Below are positions 18,030-27,017 of a DNA stretch of 64,000 nt, piece by piece. Within the stretch, counting starts at the first letter, position 1. Every line of letters starts with the position of its first letter. The stretch is from the NCBI RefSeq assembly GCF_014198245.1, contig NZ_JACIHE010000026.1, positions 1 through 64,000 on the forward strand, in the 5' to 3' direction. The notes beneath the pieces are model-generated. The model did no database searches. It was not told the DNA's origin and worked only from the letters and a program-made list of their open reading frames with translations. The DNA comes from Bradyrhizobium sp. cir1 (GTDB lineage: Bacteria > Pseudomonadota > Alphaproteobacteria > Rhizobiales > Xanthobacteraceae). A program made the position numbers and the translations under genes.

Positions 18030-18665
18030 CTACGACGCGCGCTGGGCCGCGGTCATCACGATGCGGATCAGGTCGGCGGCGTTGCGCGCACCGAGCTTCT
18101 TCATGATGTTGGCGCGGTGGTCCTCGATGGTGCGCGGGCTGATGCCGAGGGTGCGGCCGGCTTCCTTGTTGGACGCACCGGAGGCGAACTGCTCGAGCAC
18201 CTCGCGCTCCCTGCGCGTCAACGGCTCGCGGCCGGGGAAATGCAGCGAGCCGAATTTCGGCGACGCGTTCTCTGCCTGCCTGCGTGCATAGGCACCGATC
18301 GCCTCGTCGAGACGACCGACGATCTCACTGCCGCGGAACGGCTTCTCGATGAAGTCGAGCGCCCCGTTCTTGATCGCGCTCACCGCCATCGCGATGTCGC
18401 CCTGCCCGGAGATCATGAAGATCGGCGCCGGATAATCCTCGCCGTGCAACTCCCTCAGAATGTCGAGACCCGACTTTCCGGGAATGTGCACATCGAGCAG
18501 TATCGCAGCCGGTGTGCGGTTTCGCGCGACGGAGAGCAGCGCTGCGCCGTCCGCGAAACAGATCACTTCATAGCCCGCCGCCTTCAACACCATCGACAAG
18601 GTGTCGCGAACGGCAGGGTCGTCGTCGACCACGAAGATTTCACCGCGAGAGCTTTGTTCGGCCAT
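18030..18665 (-). CDS. FixJ-type response regulator, receiver plus LuxR helix-turn-helix
   Basis: A 211-residue regulator from the ATG at 18665; an ATG three codons upstream is also possible. The receiver has the DDD pocket, Asp58 in LLDVHIPGKSG and Lys in FIEKPF. The C-terminal LuxR/NarL-type DNA-binding domain starts at LTRREREVL, with recognition helix region SPRTIEDHRANIM. It is a complete output regulator, probably activated by one of the kinases nearby. The gene converges on the hybrid kinase and has no kinase partner in its own operon. Nitrogen fixation or oxygen control cannot be concluded from the FixJ resemblance alone. Confidence 0.88.
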   Translation of the reverse strand: MAEQSSRGEIFVVDDDPAVRDTLSMVLKAAGYEVICFADGAALLSVARNRTPAAILLDVHIPGKSGLDILRELHGEDYPAPIFMISGQGDIAMAVSAIKNGALDFIEKPFRGSEIVGRLDEAIGAYARRQAENASPKFGSLHFPGREPLTRREREVLEQFASGASNKEAGRTLGISPRTIEDHRANIMKKLGARNAADLIRIVMTAAQRAS

Positions 18666-18814
18666 GTGCCACATCCAGTTGGCATGAAGGACTCGCGTCC
18701 GCGCCTCCCGTTATGGCGTTCGGCGCGGATTCGGCCCACCCGTATTTGTACGGGACATGGACTTAACGCACAAGTAGCGGCAGGGTGCCTTATTGCGGGG
18801 GACGGAGAATATCC

Positions 18815-19135
18815 ATGCTAAATTACGCAGGCACACCCCCGCTCGCCGCGATGGCTGACGCCGACAGCCGTCAGTTGATCGCAGCCGAACTTCGCTCTCT
18901 GATCGCGCGCATCGACCTCAGTATGCGTCTGATCGACGCGGCCATGACGCCGGAAGACATGACCCCCGAAGACATGGAGCCGAAGGACGACAGCGCTAGC
19001 GCGGGTTCCAACGAGATTTTCGTGCTCGACGACATCACGCCCCGTTTTGCCACGGCAAGCGCCGCCCTCAACGCCTGCCGGGCGGAACTCGACCACGCCC
19101 TGCAGCAGCTGTCGGAATCGGACAGTCCCGCGTAA
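18815..19135 (+). CDS. Small hypothetical protein, helical
   Basis: A 106-residue protein starting MLNYAGTPPLAAMAD at the ATG at 18815. A ggacggag ribosome site lies seven or so bases upstream, which favours this start over the frame's earlier codons. The sequence is mostly predicted helix with a short acidic repeat, TPEDMTPEDMEPKDD, in the middle (residues about 46-60). It has no signal peptide, membrane segment or motif I recognise. It lies between a FixJ-like regulator and a receiver protein and may belong to the same signalling set, but there is no direct evidence. Confidence 0.6.
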   Translation: MLNYAGTPPLAAMADADSRQLIAAELRSLIARIDLSMRLIDAAMTPEDMTPEDMEPKDDSASAGSNEIFVLDDITPRFATASAALNACRAELDHALQQLSESDSPA

Positions 19136-19153
19136 GCCGCAATCGCGCGCAAG

Positions 19154-19657
19154 TCAGGCGCGGTGCCGCTCCACGATCGCGTCGGTCGCGACACCACCCC
19201 AGGTGTGGATCGCCGGCAGGCCCATCGCGGTCTTGCCGAGATTGGCGAGGCTGATGCGCAGGGCTGCGAGGTCGAGCGGCTTCGGCAGGCTCTGGAGCTC
19301 GATCCCGACCGAACGGGCAAAGCTGCGGGCGGCGCTGCGGCGCTTGCCGTCCATGCCGCTGATGACGATTACCGCACCGGCGAACTTCGCCTCGGCCATC
19401 TCGCGCAGCACGTCGATGCCGTCGCCATCCTCCAGCACGAGATCCAGCGTCACGCAGTCGAAGCGCGCGCCGCGGAGCTTTTCGATCGCCTCCGCCACCG
19501 ACGGCGCCACGGTGACCTCGTGGCCGGCCTGCTTGGCCGCGACGGTGATCAGGCTGCGCTGGGTGGCGTCGTCATCGACGACGAGGAGCTGAAGCGCACG
19601 CCGCTCGGCGGCGTCGGGGAGGTTCGAGGTGGCGGGGGAGAGGGAACTTCTGGGCAT
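19154..19657 (-). CDS. Receiver-domain protein with variable C-terminal tail
   Basis: A 167-residue protein with a receiver at about residues 21-135: acidic pocket DDD at 28-30, phospho-acceptor Asp72 in TLDLVLEDGDG, Lys126 in LPKPLD. The 30-residue tail after it, ending in VATDAIVERHRA, is too short for a DNA-binding domain. It is probably a phosphate relay or sink. It is transcribed in the same direction as the che operon upstream, but about 140 bases separate it from the PilZ-like gene, so it is likely its own unit. Confidence 0.8.
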   Translation of the reverse strand: MPRSSLSPATSNLPDAAERRALQLLVVDDDATQRSLITVAAKQAGHEVTVAPSVAEAIEKLRGARFDCVTLDLVLEDGDGIDVLREMAEAKFAGAVIVISGMDGKRRSAARSFARSVGIELQSLPKPLDLAALRISLANLGKTAMGLPAIHTWGGVATDAIVERHRA

Positions 19658-19797
19658 TGCCGGATCCTGAGATTGAGACGGGCAATGGATACACGGCGCG
19701 CGCTTAGGCCACGTAAAGCCGCTGCGGCAAATTCATTCGGATGTTTCAGCAAATATAAAGCAACGTGGCGGAAAGCGCAGGCCGCGCCACGCGCCGG

Positions 19798-20115
19798 TCA
19801 GGCCGCCGCGTCGTGACCGCCGGCTGCGCCGCGCTTCTTGCGGTTCTTGCCGCGCAGGAACTGGATGTCCATTTCGGCGCCGTTGACCCGCACCAGCTCG
19901 CAGCGGCGGTAGGCAAGGCCGGTCGACGACAGCAGCAGGAAGAACTCCTTCAGGTTCAGCCCCTGGATCGAGCCTTCAACCGTCAGGATGGCATCGGTGT
20001 CGGAAATGGCGTTGAGCTTGCAGTCGCGACGCCAGGTGCCGTCGATGGCCATGATGCAGACATCATAGCCCCGGCTGAACGTCACGCGTTCGGCGCCCTT
20101 GCCATCCTCGGCCAT
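19798..20115 (-). CDS. PilZ-like domain protein, end of che operon
   Basis: A 105-residue protein from the ATG at 20115, two bases after the cheR stop. A single small beta-barrel-type domain is suggested by alternating strands (YDVCIMAIDGTWRRDCKLN, then TGLAYRRCELV). PilZ domains bind cyclic-di-GMP through an R-x-x-x-R stretch and D/N-x-S-x-x-G. Here the first is only loosely present (arginines at residues 10 and 15) and the second reads N-A-I-S-D-T-D without the glycine, so nucleotide binding is doubtful. The C-terminus is basic (RGKNRKKRG). Position in the operon suggests a link between chemotaxis signalling and motility or attachment. Confidence 0.65.
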   Translation of the reverse strand: MAEDGKGAERVTFSRGYDVCIMAIDGTWRRDCKLNAISDTDAILTVEGSIQGLNLKEFFLLLSSTGLAYRRCELVRVNGAEMDIQFLRGKNRKKRGAAGGHDAAA

Positions 20116-20117
20116 GC

Positions 20118-20996
20118 CTATCGTCCTGCCATGACCGCCATGCGCGGCGCCGCGCCGGCAAGAGCCGGCTTGGCAACCGCCGCACGCGGATCGTTCGGCT
20201 TGTAGAGACCGCGCCGGTCCGGAAGCGGCCTGAACGTATCGGTCAATCCGACCACGGTTTCCGCCGCGCCAAGCACCAGGAAGCCATCGGGCTCGATCTG
20301 GCGCGCCAGGCGGTTGAAGATGTTGATCTTGGTGTCCTGGTCGAAATAGATCAGCACGTTGCGGCAGAAGATGACGTCGAACGTACCAAGCTGGGAGAAA
20401 TCGTGCAGCAGGTTGAGCTGCCGGTGCTGGATCATCGCCCGCAATTCGGGATTGATCTGCCAGGTCTCTCCGGTCTGCTTGAAATACTTCACCAGCATCT
20501 GGATCGGCAGACCGCGCTGCACCTCGAACTGGCTGTAGACGCCGGCCTTGGCCTTCTCCAGCACTTCCTGCGACAGATCGGTCGCAATGATCTCGACGCG
20601 CCAGCCGGTGAGGGCCGCGCCCATCTCCTTCAGGCACATCGCCAGCGAATAGGGCTCCTGCCCGGTCGAGCCGGCGGCGCACCAGATCCGCACGCTGCGG
20701 CGGCCGGCGCGTGCCTTGATGACCTCCGGCATGATCGTGTCGCGGAAATGATCGAACGGGACCTTGTCGCGGAAGAAGAACGTCTCGTTGGTGGTCATGG
20801 CTTCGACCACGTCGGTGATCAGCGTGCGCGAGCCGGCTTGCAGCTTCTGCACGAGCTCGGCGATGCCGGAGAGCCCGGTCTTGCGGGCGAGCGGCAGCAG
20901 GCGGCTTTCGATCAGATATTGCTTGTCTGCGGACAGGTCGAGACCGGAATTATCCTTCAGAAACTTACGCAGATACTCGTACTCGGTCGGCGTCAC
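20118..20996 (-). CDS. cheR: Chemotaxis protein methyltransferase CheR
   Basis: A 292-residue enzyme that methylates glutamates of chemoreceptors using S-adenosylmethionine. I chose the GTG at 20996 (reading TPTEYEYLRKFL) because GAGAGG lies seven bases upstream and this is the usual CheR beginning; the open frame extends 20 codons further but without a better signal. The helical N-terminal domain is followed by the methyltransferase core, with the cofactor site in RIWCAAGSTGQEPYS and the later FDVIFCRNVLIYFD motif. It is fourth in the cheA-cheW-cheY-cheR order. No cheB methylesterase is next to it, which is unusual. Confidence 0.93.
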   Translation of the reverse strand: MTPTEYEYLRKFLKDNSGLDLSADKQYLIESRLLPLARKTGLSGIAELVQKLQAGSRTLITDVVEAMTTNETFFFRDKVPFDHFRDTIMPEVIKARAGRRSVRIWCAAGSTGQEPYSLAMCLKEMGAALTGWRVEIIATDLSQEVLEKAKAGVYSQFEVQRGLPIQMLVKYFKQTGETWQINPELRAMIQHRQLNLLHDFSQLGTFDVIFCRNVLIYFDQDTKINIFNRLARQIEPDGFLVLGAAETVVGLTDTFRPLPDRRGLYKPNDPRAAVAKPALAGAAPRMAVMAGR

Positions 20997-21058
20997 GGAT
21001 GGCCTCTCAGAAAGCTGCACTGGAACACTCTGGCCCAAACACTTTGGGCCAGACACAC

Positions 21059-21445
21059 TCAGACCATGGCTTGTCCGACCGGGATCAAACCAACTTCAGC
21101 GAACTTGTCGGCGATAATGTCTTTGTCGAAGGGCTTCATGATGTACTCGTTGGCGCCGCCGCTGAGCGCCTGGGCGATATGAGCCACGTTGTTCTCGGTG
21201 GTGCAGAACACCACCTTGGGCTGGTCGCCGCCGGGCAGGCGGCGCATATGGCCCATGAACTCGAAGCCGTCCATGACCGGCATGTTCCAGTCGAGCAGCA
21301 CCGCATCGGGCAACTGCCGCTGGCAGATCTCGAGCGCCTTCGAGCCGTCCTCGGCCTCGGTGACCTCGAACTCCAGGCCTTCCAGGATCCGGCGCGCAAT
21401 CTTGCGTACGACGCTGGAATCATCGACCACCAAACACGTCTTCAT
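21059..21445 (-). CDS. cheY: Chemotaxis response regulator CheY
   Basis: A 128-residue single receiver from the ATG at 21445, with GGAGAA upstream. Acidic residues Asp8-Asp9, phospho-acceptor Asp52 in LLDWNMPVMDG, threonine in VVFCTTENN and Lys102 in MKPFD are all in place. It would carry phosphate from CheA to the flagellar switch or act as a sink. It lies between cheW and cheR on the same strand. Confidence 0.92.
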   Translation of the reverse strand: MKTCLVVDDSSVVRKIARRILEGLEFEVTEAEDGSKALEICQRQLPDAVLLDWNMPVMDGFEFMGHMRRLPGGDQPKVVFCTTENNVAHIAQALSGGANEYIMKPFDKDIIADKFAEVGLIPVGQAMV

Positions 21446-21477
21446 TTTGGTTCTCCGGCTTCGATGTTTTCGTTGGC

Positions 21478-21948
21478 TCACGCTGCCATTTGCACTTTGG
21501 TTTCGAGCTCGAGGACGCGATCGACGTCGAGCACGACCATGAGCTGGCCGTCGAGGCGGTGGACGCCGCCGGCGAGCTTGGCCATGCGGGGGTCGAGGTT
21601 GACGGGGTTCTCTTCCATGCCGGCCTCGGGCAGGCGCAGCACTTCGCCGATCTGGTCGATCAGGAGGCCATAGGATTCACCGCGCAGGTCGACACCGACC
21701 GCCATCGGGGTCTTGCCGTCCTCGTCCCTGGGCAGGCCGAGACGCGAGCGCATGTCGACGACGGTGACGATGCGGCCGCGCAGGTTCAGCACGCCCGCGA
21801 TCTCGCGCGAGGACAAGGGCACGCGGGTGACGCGCTCGGGCATGAACACGTCCTGGACGCGGGAGATCGGCAGGCCGAACAGCTGGCCGCCGATCATCGC
21901 GGTGACGTATTCGACCATGGCGCCTTCGCTGGACTGGGTCTTGCTCAT
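21478..21948 (-). CDS. cheW: Chemotaxis coupling protein CheW
   Basis: A 156-residue CheW domain protein. Recognisable are the GQLFGLPISRVQDVF opening strand and the conserved NLRGRIVTVVDMRSRLGL motif, followed by VGVDLRGESYGLLIDQIGEVL. It couples receptors to CheA in the signalling array at the inner membrane. It follows cheA by about 30 bases and precedes cheY. Confidence 0.93.
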   Translation of the reverse strand: MSKTQSSEGAMVEYVTAMIGGQLFGLPISRVQDVFMPERVTRVPLSSREIAGVLNLRGRIVTVVDMRSRLGLPRDEDGKTPMAVGVDLRGESYGLLIDQIGEVLRLPEAGMEENPVNLDPRMAKLAGGVHRLDGQLMVVLDVDRVLELETKVQMAA

Positions 21949-21979
21949 CTGCGTTTCTCCTGATCCATCCCGCTTGAGG

Positions 21980-24775
21980 TTACGCCGCCGCCCGGCTCAG
22001 CTCGGAGGCGCCGGCGGCGCCCGCGGTCTGCTCCTTCAGCGCCGCGATCAGACCGGGACGGTCGAACTTGGCGACATAGTCGTGGAAGCCGGCCTGACGG
22101 CCGCGCTCGATCGCCGCCGGCGACACCAGCGCCGAAAGGCCGATGATCGGCGTCGCGGCGAGGTTGTTGTCGGAGCGAATGGTCTCGGCAAACTCGAACC
22201 CGTTCATGTCGGGCATCTCGATGTCGGTCAGGATCACGTCGAAGCTCTGCGCGCGCAGCGCGGCGAGGCCCTCCTGCGCGGTCGGCGCGGTGCGGACGCG
22301 GTAGCCGGCCGCCTTCAGCACGGGCGCGAGCATGTTGCGGAAGAAGGCGCTGTCGTCGACCAGCAGCACCGACTGCGAGTGCATCGACGGCTTCATCTCC
22401 TTGCGGGTGAACCAGTCGGCGAACGCCATGGGGAGGAAGTGGCCGACGTCGATCACCTCGGTGGCCTGGCCCTTGATCACGGCCGAGCCCAGAATGCCCT
22501 GGCTGGAGCCGCCGACCTCGATGTTGAGGCGTTCCTCGACGATGTCGATGATCTCGTCGACGACGAGGCCCATGGAGCGGCCGTCGTCGGCGAACACCAG
22601 GATCGGCTGGGCGCCCTGGCTCGCAGTGGTGACGCCTTCCATGGCGACCAGCGGCATCAGCTGCTCGCGGTACTGCACCATGTAGCGGCCGTTGGAGAAC
22701 TCGATCTTGTCGGCGGGCAGCTCTTCCAGGCGCGTGACCAGCCCGAGCGGCACCGCCTTGGGCTGGGACGAGCCGGCGCGGAAGACGAGGAGCGAGGTGG
22801 TCTGCTCGCCCGTGCCGATGTGGTGCGCGCCATTCTCGTCGCCCATGTCATGGGCCGAGGAGCCGGCGGCGCCAAGCGCCTTGGCAATGCCGTTGGGGTC
22901 GATGATCATGATCACCGCGCCATCGCCCAAAATGGTGTTGCCGGAGAACATGTCGATGTGACGCAGCTTGGTCGACATCGGCTTGACCACGATTTCTTCG
23001 GTGTGGAACACGCCGTCGACGACGATGCCAAAGGTCTGGCTGCCGACTTGCGTGACCACGATGAAGCCGTTCTCGGGATCGCTGGCCGCGCCGTCGTCGA
23101 TCTTCAAGAGCTTCTTCAGGTGGATCAGCGGCAGCAGCTTGTTGCGCAGACGAAGAACCGCGGTGTCCTTGATGCGCTCGATGCGGTGCTCCGAGTTGGC
23201 GCGGGCACGGACCAGCTCGACCACCGAGAGCTGGGGAATCGCAAAACGATCGCCGGCGGCTTCCACGATCAGGGCGGAGACGATGGCGAGGGTCAGCGGG
23301 ATCTTGATGGTGACGCTCGAGCCTTCGCCCGCCACCGACTTGATGTCGATGGTGCCGCCGATCTGGTCGATATTGGTGCGCACCACGTCCATGCCGACGC
23401 CGCGCCCGGAGACCGAGGTGATGGCGGCCGCGGTGGAGAAGCCCGGCGCGAAGATGAACTTGTGGATCTGGGCTTCGCTCATCTTCTCCAGTTCGGCCTC
23501 GGTGACGAGACCTGAGGAGATGGCCTTGGCCTTGATCTTCTCGGTGTTGAGGCCTCTTCCGTTGTCGGCGATGCAGATGATGATGTGGCCGCCCTCGTGA
23601 TAGGCGGAGAGGCGAATGGTGCCCTGCTCGCCCTTGCCGCTGGCCAGGCGCTCGGCGGGGGTCTCGAGGCCATGATCGGCGGAGTTGCGCACCATGTGGG
23701 TGAGCGGGTCCTTGATCAGGTCGAGCACCTGGCGGTCGAGCTCGGTGTCGGCGCCGTGCATCTCCAGCTCGATCTGCTTGCCGAGTTCGCTCGAGAGGTC
23801 GCGGACGATGCGGGGCAGCTTCTGCCAGGCATTGCCGATCGGCTGCATGCGCGTCTTCATGACGCCCTCCTGCAGCTCGGCGGTGACGTTGGAGAGGCGC
23901 TGCAGCGGCACCTTGAACTCGGTGTCCTCGTTGCGCCTGCTGATCTCCAGGAGCTGGTTGCGGGTCAAGACCAGCTCGGAGACCATGGTCATCAGATGCT
24001 CCAGCGTATCCACGTTGACGCGGATCGACTGGTTGGCGACGCGGTCGCCCTCGCCGGCGCTCTCGTCGGCCATCGACTTCTTCGGCGCGGCCTTTTCCTT
24101 GGCGGGCTTGGCGGCTTCCTTCGCGGCCGGGGCCGGCGTTTCAGCAGCAGGCGCGGGCTCCGCCTTGGCTTCGGCTTTCGCAACGGGCGCGGGGACCGGC
24201 GCTTCGATCGCGGTCTCGCGGAAGGCGCGCTCGAGCTCGTCGAGCGAGACTTCGCCGGGACGTAAGGGGCGCTCCAGGGTCTGGTCGATCAGCGTGCCCG
24301 TGGTCATCTCTTTTGCCGGCGCGGCGGCAACAGGGGCTTCCGGCACCAGCGGCGGCGCGTCGGCAACGGGCGCAGAGCTTCCTGCCGCCATAGCGGCCAT
24401 GCCCTGCTCGACCATTGCTTCCAGCTTGTCGATGAGATCGCGGTCGTTACCTTCGGGCTCGGCTTCGGTCGCCTCCAGGCCGGCCAGAATCTCCTTGATG
24501 CGGTCGATCGAGGACAGGATCACCGTCACCGCTTCGGCGGTGACCGGCATGCCGTCGCGGAATTTGCCCATCAGCGTCTCGCCGGCATGCGCCAGCGCTT
24601 CGAGCCGCGGCAGGCCGAGGAAGCCGCAGGTGCCCTTGATGGTGTGGACCAGGCGGAAGATGTTATCCAGGATCTTGGCGTTGTTCGGCTCCTGCTCGAA
24701 CTTCACCAGCTGATTGTCGACGGTGTCCAGGCTCTCGCTGGTCTCCGTCAAAAACTCCCGCAACAGATCATCCAT
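21980..24775 (-). CDS. cheA: Chemotaxis hybrid histidine kinase CheA with C-terminal receiver
   Basis: A 931-residue kinase, first gene of the operon. The N-terminal HPt domain (about 1-105) has the phospho-histidine His44 in LVHTIKGTCGFLG. A long Ala/Pro/Lys-rich linker (about 130-240) replaces a clear P2 domain. The dimerisation helix pair follows, then the ATPase domain with HMVRNSADHGLE and ISDNGRGL-like (IADNGRGLN) and GRGVGMDVV boxes, then a CheW-like regulatory domain. A second CheW-like stretch (around VPLGLVTRLEELP) precedes the receiver, whose Asp lies in ILTDIEMPDMNG. Hybrid CheA proteins with a receiver are found in alternative chemosensory systems as well as motility. No cheB gene is adjacent. 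Confidence 0.93.
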   Translation of the reverse strand: MDDLLREFLTETSESLDTVDNQLVKFEQEPNNAKILDNIFRLVHTIKGTCGFLGLPRLEALAHAGETLMGKFRDGMPVTAEAVTVILSSIDRIKEILAGLEATEAEPEGNDRDLIDKLEAMVEQGMAAMAAGSSAPVADAPPLVPEAPVAAAPAKEMTTGTLIDQTLERPLRPGEVSLDELERAFRETAIEAPVPAPVAKAEAKAEPAPAAETPAPAAKEAAKPAKEKAAPKKSMADESAGEGDRVANQSIRVNVDTLEHLMTMVSELVLTRNQLLEISRRNEDTEFKVPLQRLSNVTAELQEGVMKTRMQPIGNAWQKLPRIVRDLSSELGKQIELEMHGADTELDRQVLDLIKDPLTHMVRNSADHGLETPAERLASGKGEQGTIRLSAYHEGGHIIICIADNGRGLNTEKIKAKAISSGLVTEAELEKMSEAQIHKFIFAPGFSTAAAITSVSGRGVGMDVVRTNIDQIGGTIDIKSVAGEGSSVTIKIPLTLAIVSALIVEAAGDRFAIPQLSVVELVRARANSEHRIERIKDTAVLRLRNKLLPLIHLKKLLKIDDGAASDPENGFIVVTQVGSQTFGIVVDGVFHTEEIVVKPMSTKLRHIDMFSGNTILGDGAVIMIIDPNGIAKALGAAGSSAHDMGDENGAHHIGTGEQTTSLLVFRAGSSQPKAVPLGLVTRLEELPADKIEFSNGRYMVQYREQLMPLVAMEGVTTASQGAQPILVFADDGRSMGLVVDEIIDIVEERLNIEVGGSSQGILGSAVIKGQATEVIDVGHFLPMAFADWFTRKEMKPSMHSQSVLLVDDSAFFRNMLAPVLKAAGYRVRTAPTAQEGLAALRAQSFDVILTDIEMPDMNGFEFAETIRSDNNLAATPIIGLSALVSPAAIERGRQAGFHDYVAKFDRPGLIAALKEQTAGAAGASELSRAAA

Positions 24776-25185
24776 GGGGTACGCCTTACTGAGCTGGACT
24801 TCGACGCCCGAGCCGCGCCTGGAATCGGCGGACGTCTTCGCTTTAGATCGTTAGACAACCCCTTTCACGGTCCCGTTAATTTCATCCTCCGTGCTAATAC
24901 GGATATTGAAGAGAAGTTTGCGGTTCGACCGCACGCAGCAGCGGTTTTCGGCAAGACCGGCGCCGCGACGTGACGGCAATTAACGTCGGGTAAACGAGCC
25001 CTGAAAGGCGCGACGATGCGCGCGAAAAAGTCCCGCTCGTGAAGGGCGATAGGCGCGACCAGCGGGAAATCGCCGGCGATCGCGGGTGGTCAGGTGGCCA
25101 TCGCGTCGCGATCTTCTGGAATCCGCAAGATCCGCATTTAGAGTAAACGAAGGCTTACTCCGATGCCGATGCAACCGGTGCCGCG
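24776..25185. other. 410-bp intergenic region upstream of cheA, no gene supported
   Basis: It separates the cheA start from the 3' end of the frameshifted receiver gene. It is lower in G+C near 24840-24920 (ttaatttcatcctccgtgctaatacgg), which is where the cheA promoter should be. Short open frames on the minus strand are rich in Arg and Ser and look like shadows. I see no hairpin of note. Confidence 0.45.
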
Positions 25186-25666
25186 CTAACCGAGGCGCGC
25201 GGCCGAGGCGACATCGTCCGGACGGTGCTCCGCGAGGCAATCGTTGATGGCGGCGAGCAGCGCGTGCGGCGTGAACGGCTTGCGCAGACAGCGTGCCGCG
25301 CCGGGCTCGAGTGCCATCCGGAGGAAGTCGGGAGCGGGTGAATTCAGATTTGAAAATGCGTAGCCGGACATCGCGATCAGCGGAATGGCGGGCGCGCGCT
25401 CGTGGAAGACCCTGATCGATTCGAAGCCGCGCATGTGCGGCATGAAGATGTCGATGATCATCAGATCGAACAATCCGTGTTCGAGAGCCCGCAGTCCCGC
25501 TTCACCTCCTTCGGCAATCGTCACTCGAAAATGATTTCGCTGGAGATAGACCTCGATGGCCATGCACACCATCGGTGTCGTCGTCGACAACGAGAATATG
25601 GCGCAGACTTTCTGTCCCCGTTTGAATTTCCCGTTTCGACGATTCAAGAATTGAACCGTGGGACAC
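25186..25666 (-). pseudogene. Receiver-domain response regulator with a +1 frameshift in the acidic pocket
   Basis: Reading from a GTG at 25666, which has an excellent AGGAG six bases upstream, gives a receiver beginning SLRHILVVDDD. At position 25576 one extra base (A on the coding strand) throws the frame off. Dropping it gives DDDPMVCMAIEV and continues in the frame that ends at 25186, with phospho-acceptor Asp in IIDIFMPHMRG and Lys in LRKPF. The repaired protein aligns without gaps over nearly 60 positions with the receiver at 13901-14320. As written, neither frame makes a working receiver. It is a recent mutation, a sequencing error or, less likely, programmed frameshifting. Confidence 0.75.
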
Positions 25667-26125
25667 GCCGTTCTCCTCTGGTTTGGATCGAAGTATTGAC
25701 GGTTGCGAACGCCGGTGGCGGAGCCAGGACAAAGGCGGCGACGGACGCGAGATATGTGGCGGCATCACTGAAGGGCGCGAAGCAATCGCTGACGATTGAT
25801 TTAAGTCGGTGGGCAAGGGAGGCTGCGCGGATTGCCCGACGTCCGATGGCATTGGTAATCCAATGTCTGCCGCCGACCGAAAGCTTCCGGCTCATCAAGC
25901 CCCCCTGCCGGTTCTTCCCGACTGGCGACATTGGATTGCACGCCAGCCGCGTGCGCGAATCAGCACGCAACCGACATTTCCGCCGCAAATGCGCCAGCGT
26001 GTCTGCCCTCTAACGGGTATATGGACACTCCTACAACCTCTGGAATATGATTTATTTGCCGTGCAACTGCGTGACGGAAAGGGCGCGGCTCCGATCGTCG
26101 CTTGAACGTATGGAATTGATCCAGC
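25667..26125. other. 459-bp divergent intergenic region, no gene supported
   Basis: The region lies between the frameshifted receiver (leftward) and the first Crp/Fnr regulator (rightward). Open frames that cross it are extensions of the receiver's frame or shadows, with no ribosome site of their own. An A+T-rich stretch at about 26030-26060 (ctggaatatgatttatttgcc) could be the promoter of the Crp/Fnr gene. Confidence 0.45.
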
Positions 26126-26836
26126 ATGACCGCGAGCGGCCGCCCGCCCAATCAGTTGCTGCAAATGCTCGACGCGGCAGATTTCGATCGGCTGCGCCCC
26201 CATCTGGCGACAGTCGAAATGGTCAGGGAATCTGTCCTGGGCGAGGCCGGCGCGGCGCTGAGATACGTCTACTTCCCGCACGGCGGTTCCGTTTCGATCT
26301 CGGTGAGCTTGTCCGAAGGACAGACGATCGAGGTCGCGATGCTGGGACGCGACAGCGTCGTCGGCGGCGGCGCGGCGCTTGCCGACGGCATCGCACCGGC
26401 GGACGCGGTCGTGCTCTTCCCCGGCAGGGCTTCCACGCTGGAAGTCGCAGCATTCCGGACGATCGCCGCCGCAAGCCTGCCGTTTCGAAGCCTGATGATA
26501 CGCCATGAGCAGGTCCTGCTTGTGCATGCGCAGCAGTCGTTGCTCTGCAATACGCTGCATCCGGTCGGGGCGCGACTGGCGCGCTGGCTGCTCAGAGCCC
26601 GCGATCTGTCCGACGGCGCAAGCCTTCCGCTGACACAGGAAGCGCTGGCGCAGATGATGGGCGTGCGGCGCAACGCCATCTCCCTCGTTGCGCATGCGCT
26701 GCAGCGGTCCGGCGTCATTCGCTACACCCGCGGCCAGATCGAAATCGTCGATCTGCCCGCGCTGAAAGCTAAGTCCTGCGACTGCTATTCGGCGGTCAAG
26801 GCGTCGCATTCGCGCCTGCTCGGAGCGCCGCAGTGA
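26126..26836 (+). CDS. Crp/Fnr family transcriptional regulator, first of a tandem pair
   Basis: A 236-residue protein with an N-terminal cyclic-nucleotide-binding-type beta barrel (about 20-130, including YVYFPHGGSVSISVSL and VAMLGRDSVVGGG). The C-terminal winged helix has the recognition region LTQEALAQMMGVRRNAISL. There are no N-terminal cysteines for an iron-sulfur cluster, so it is not an Fnr-type oxygen sensor. It lacks an evident cAMP-site arginine pattern, so the ligand is unknown. It is followed on the same strand by a clear paralogue at 27018. Confidence 0.87.
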   Translation: MTASGRPPNQLLQMLDAADFDRLRPHLATVEMVRESVLGEAGAALRYVYFPHGGSVSISVSLSEGQTIEVAMLGRDSVVGGGAALADGIAPADAVVLFPGRASTLEVAAFRTIAAASLPFRSLMIRHEQVLLVHAQQSLLCNTLHPVGARLARWLLRARDLSDGASLPLTQEALAQMMGVRRNAISLVAHALQRSGVIRYTRGQIEIVDLPALKAKSCDCYSAVKASHSRLLGAPQ

Positions 26837-27017
26837 CGCGAGCCGGGCGCGGCCACCTGCATGCCGCGGTGAGCACAGTGCCGCAGGAGCGATCGTTGCA
26901 CCCCGGACATCTTGTCCCAATTGCCAATATATCCCGACGTGAACATGATGGAACTTGCCCGTGTCGGGAGGAATTTCGCTTGCCGCGACTCACCGATGCA
27001 GGAGACGGGAGGCAGCT

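Noticed and set aside
18030..18665. Possible identification as FixJ itself
   Set aside because: No FixL, FixK or other nitrogen-fixation gene is nearby; only the general receiver-LuxR architecture is shared.
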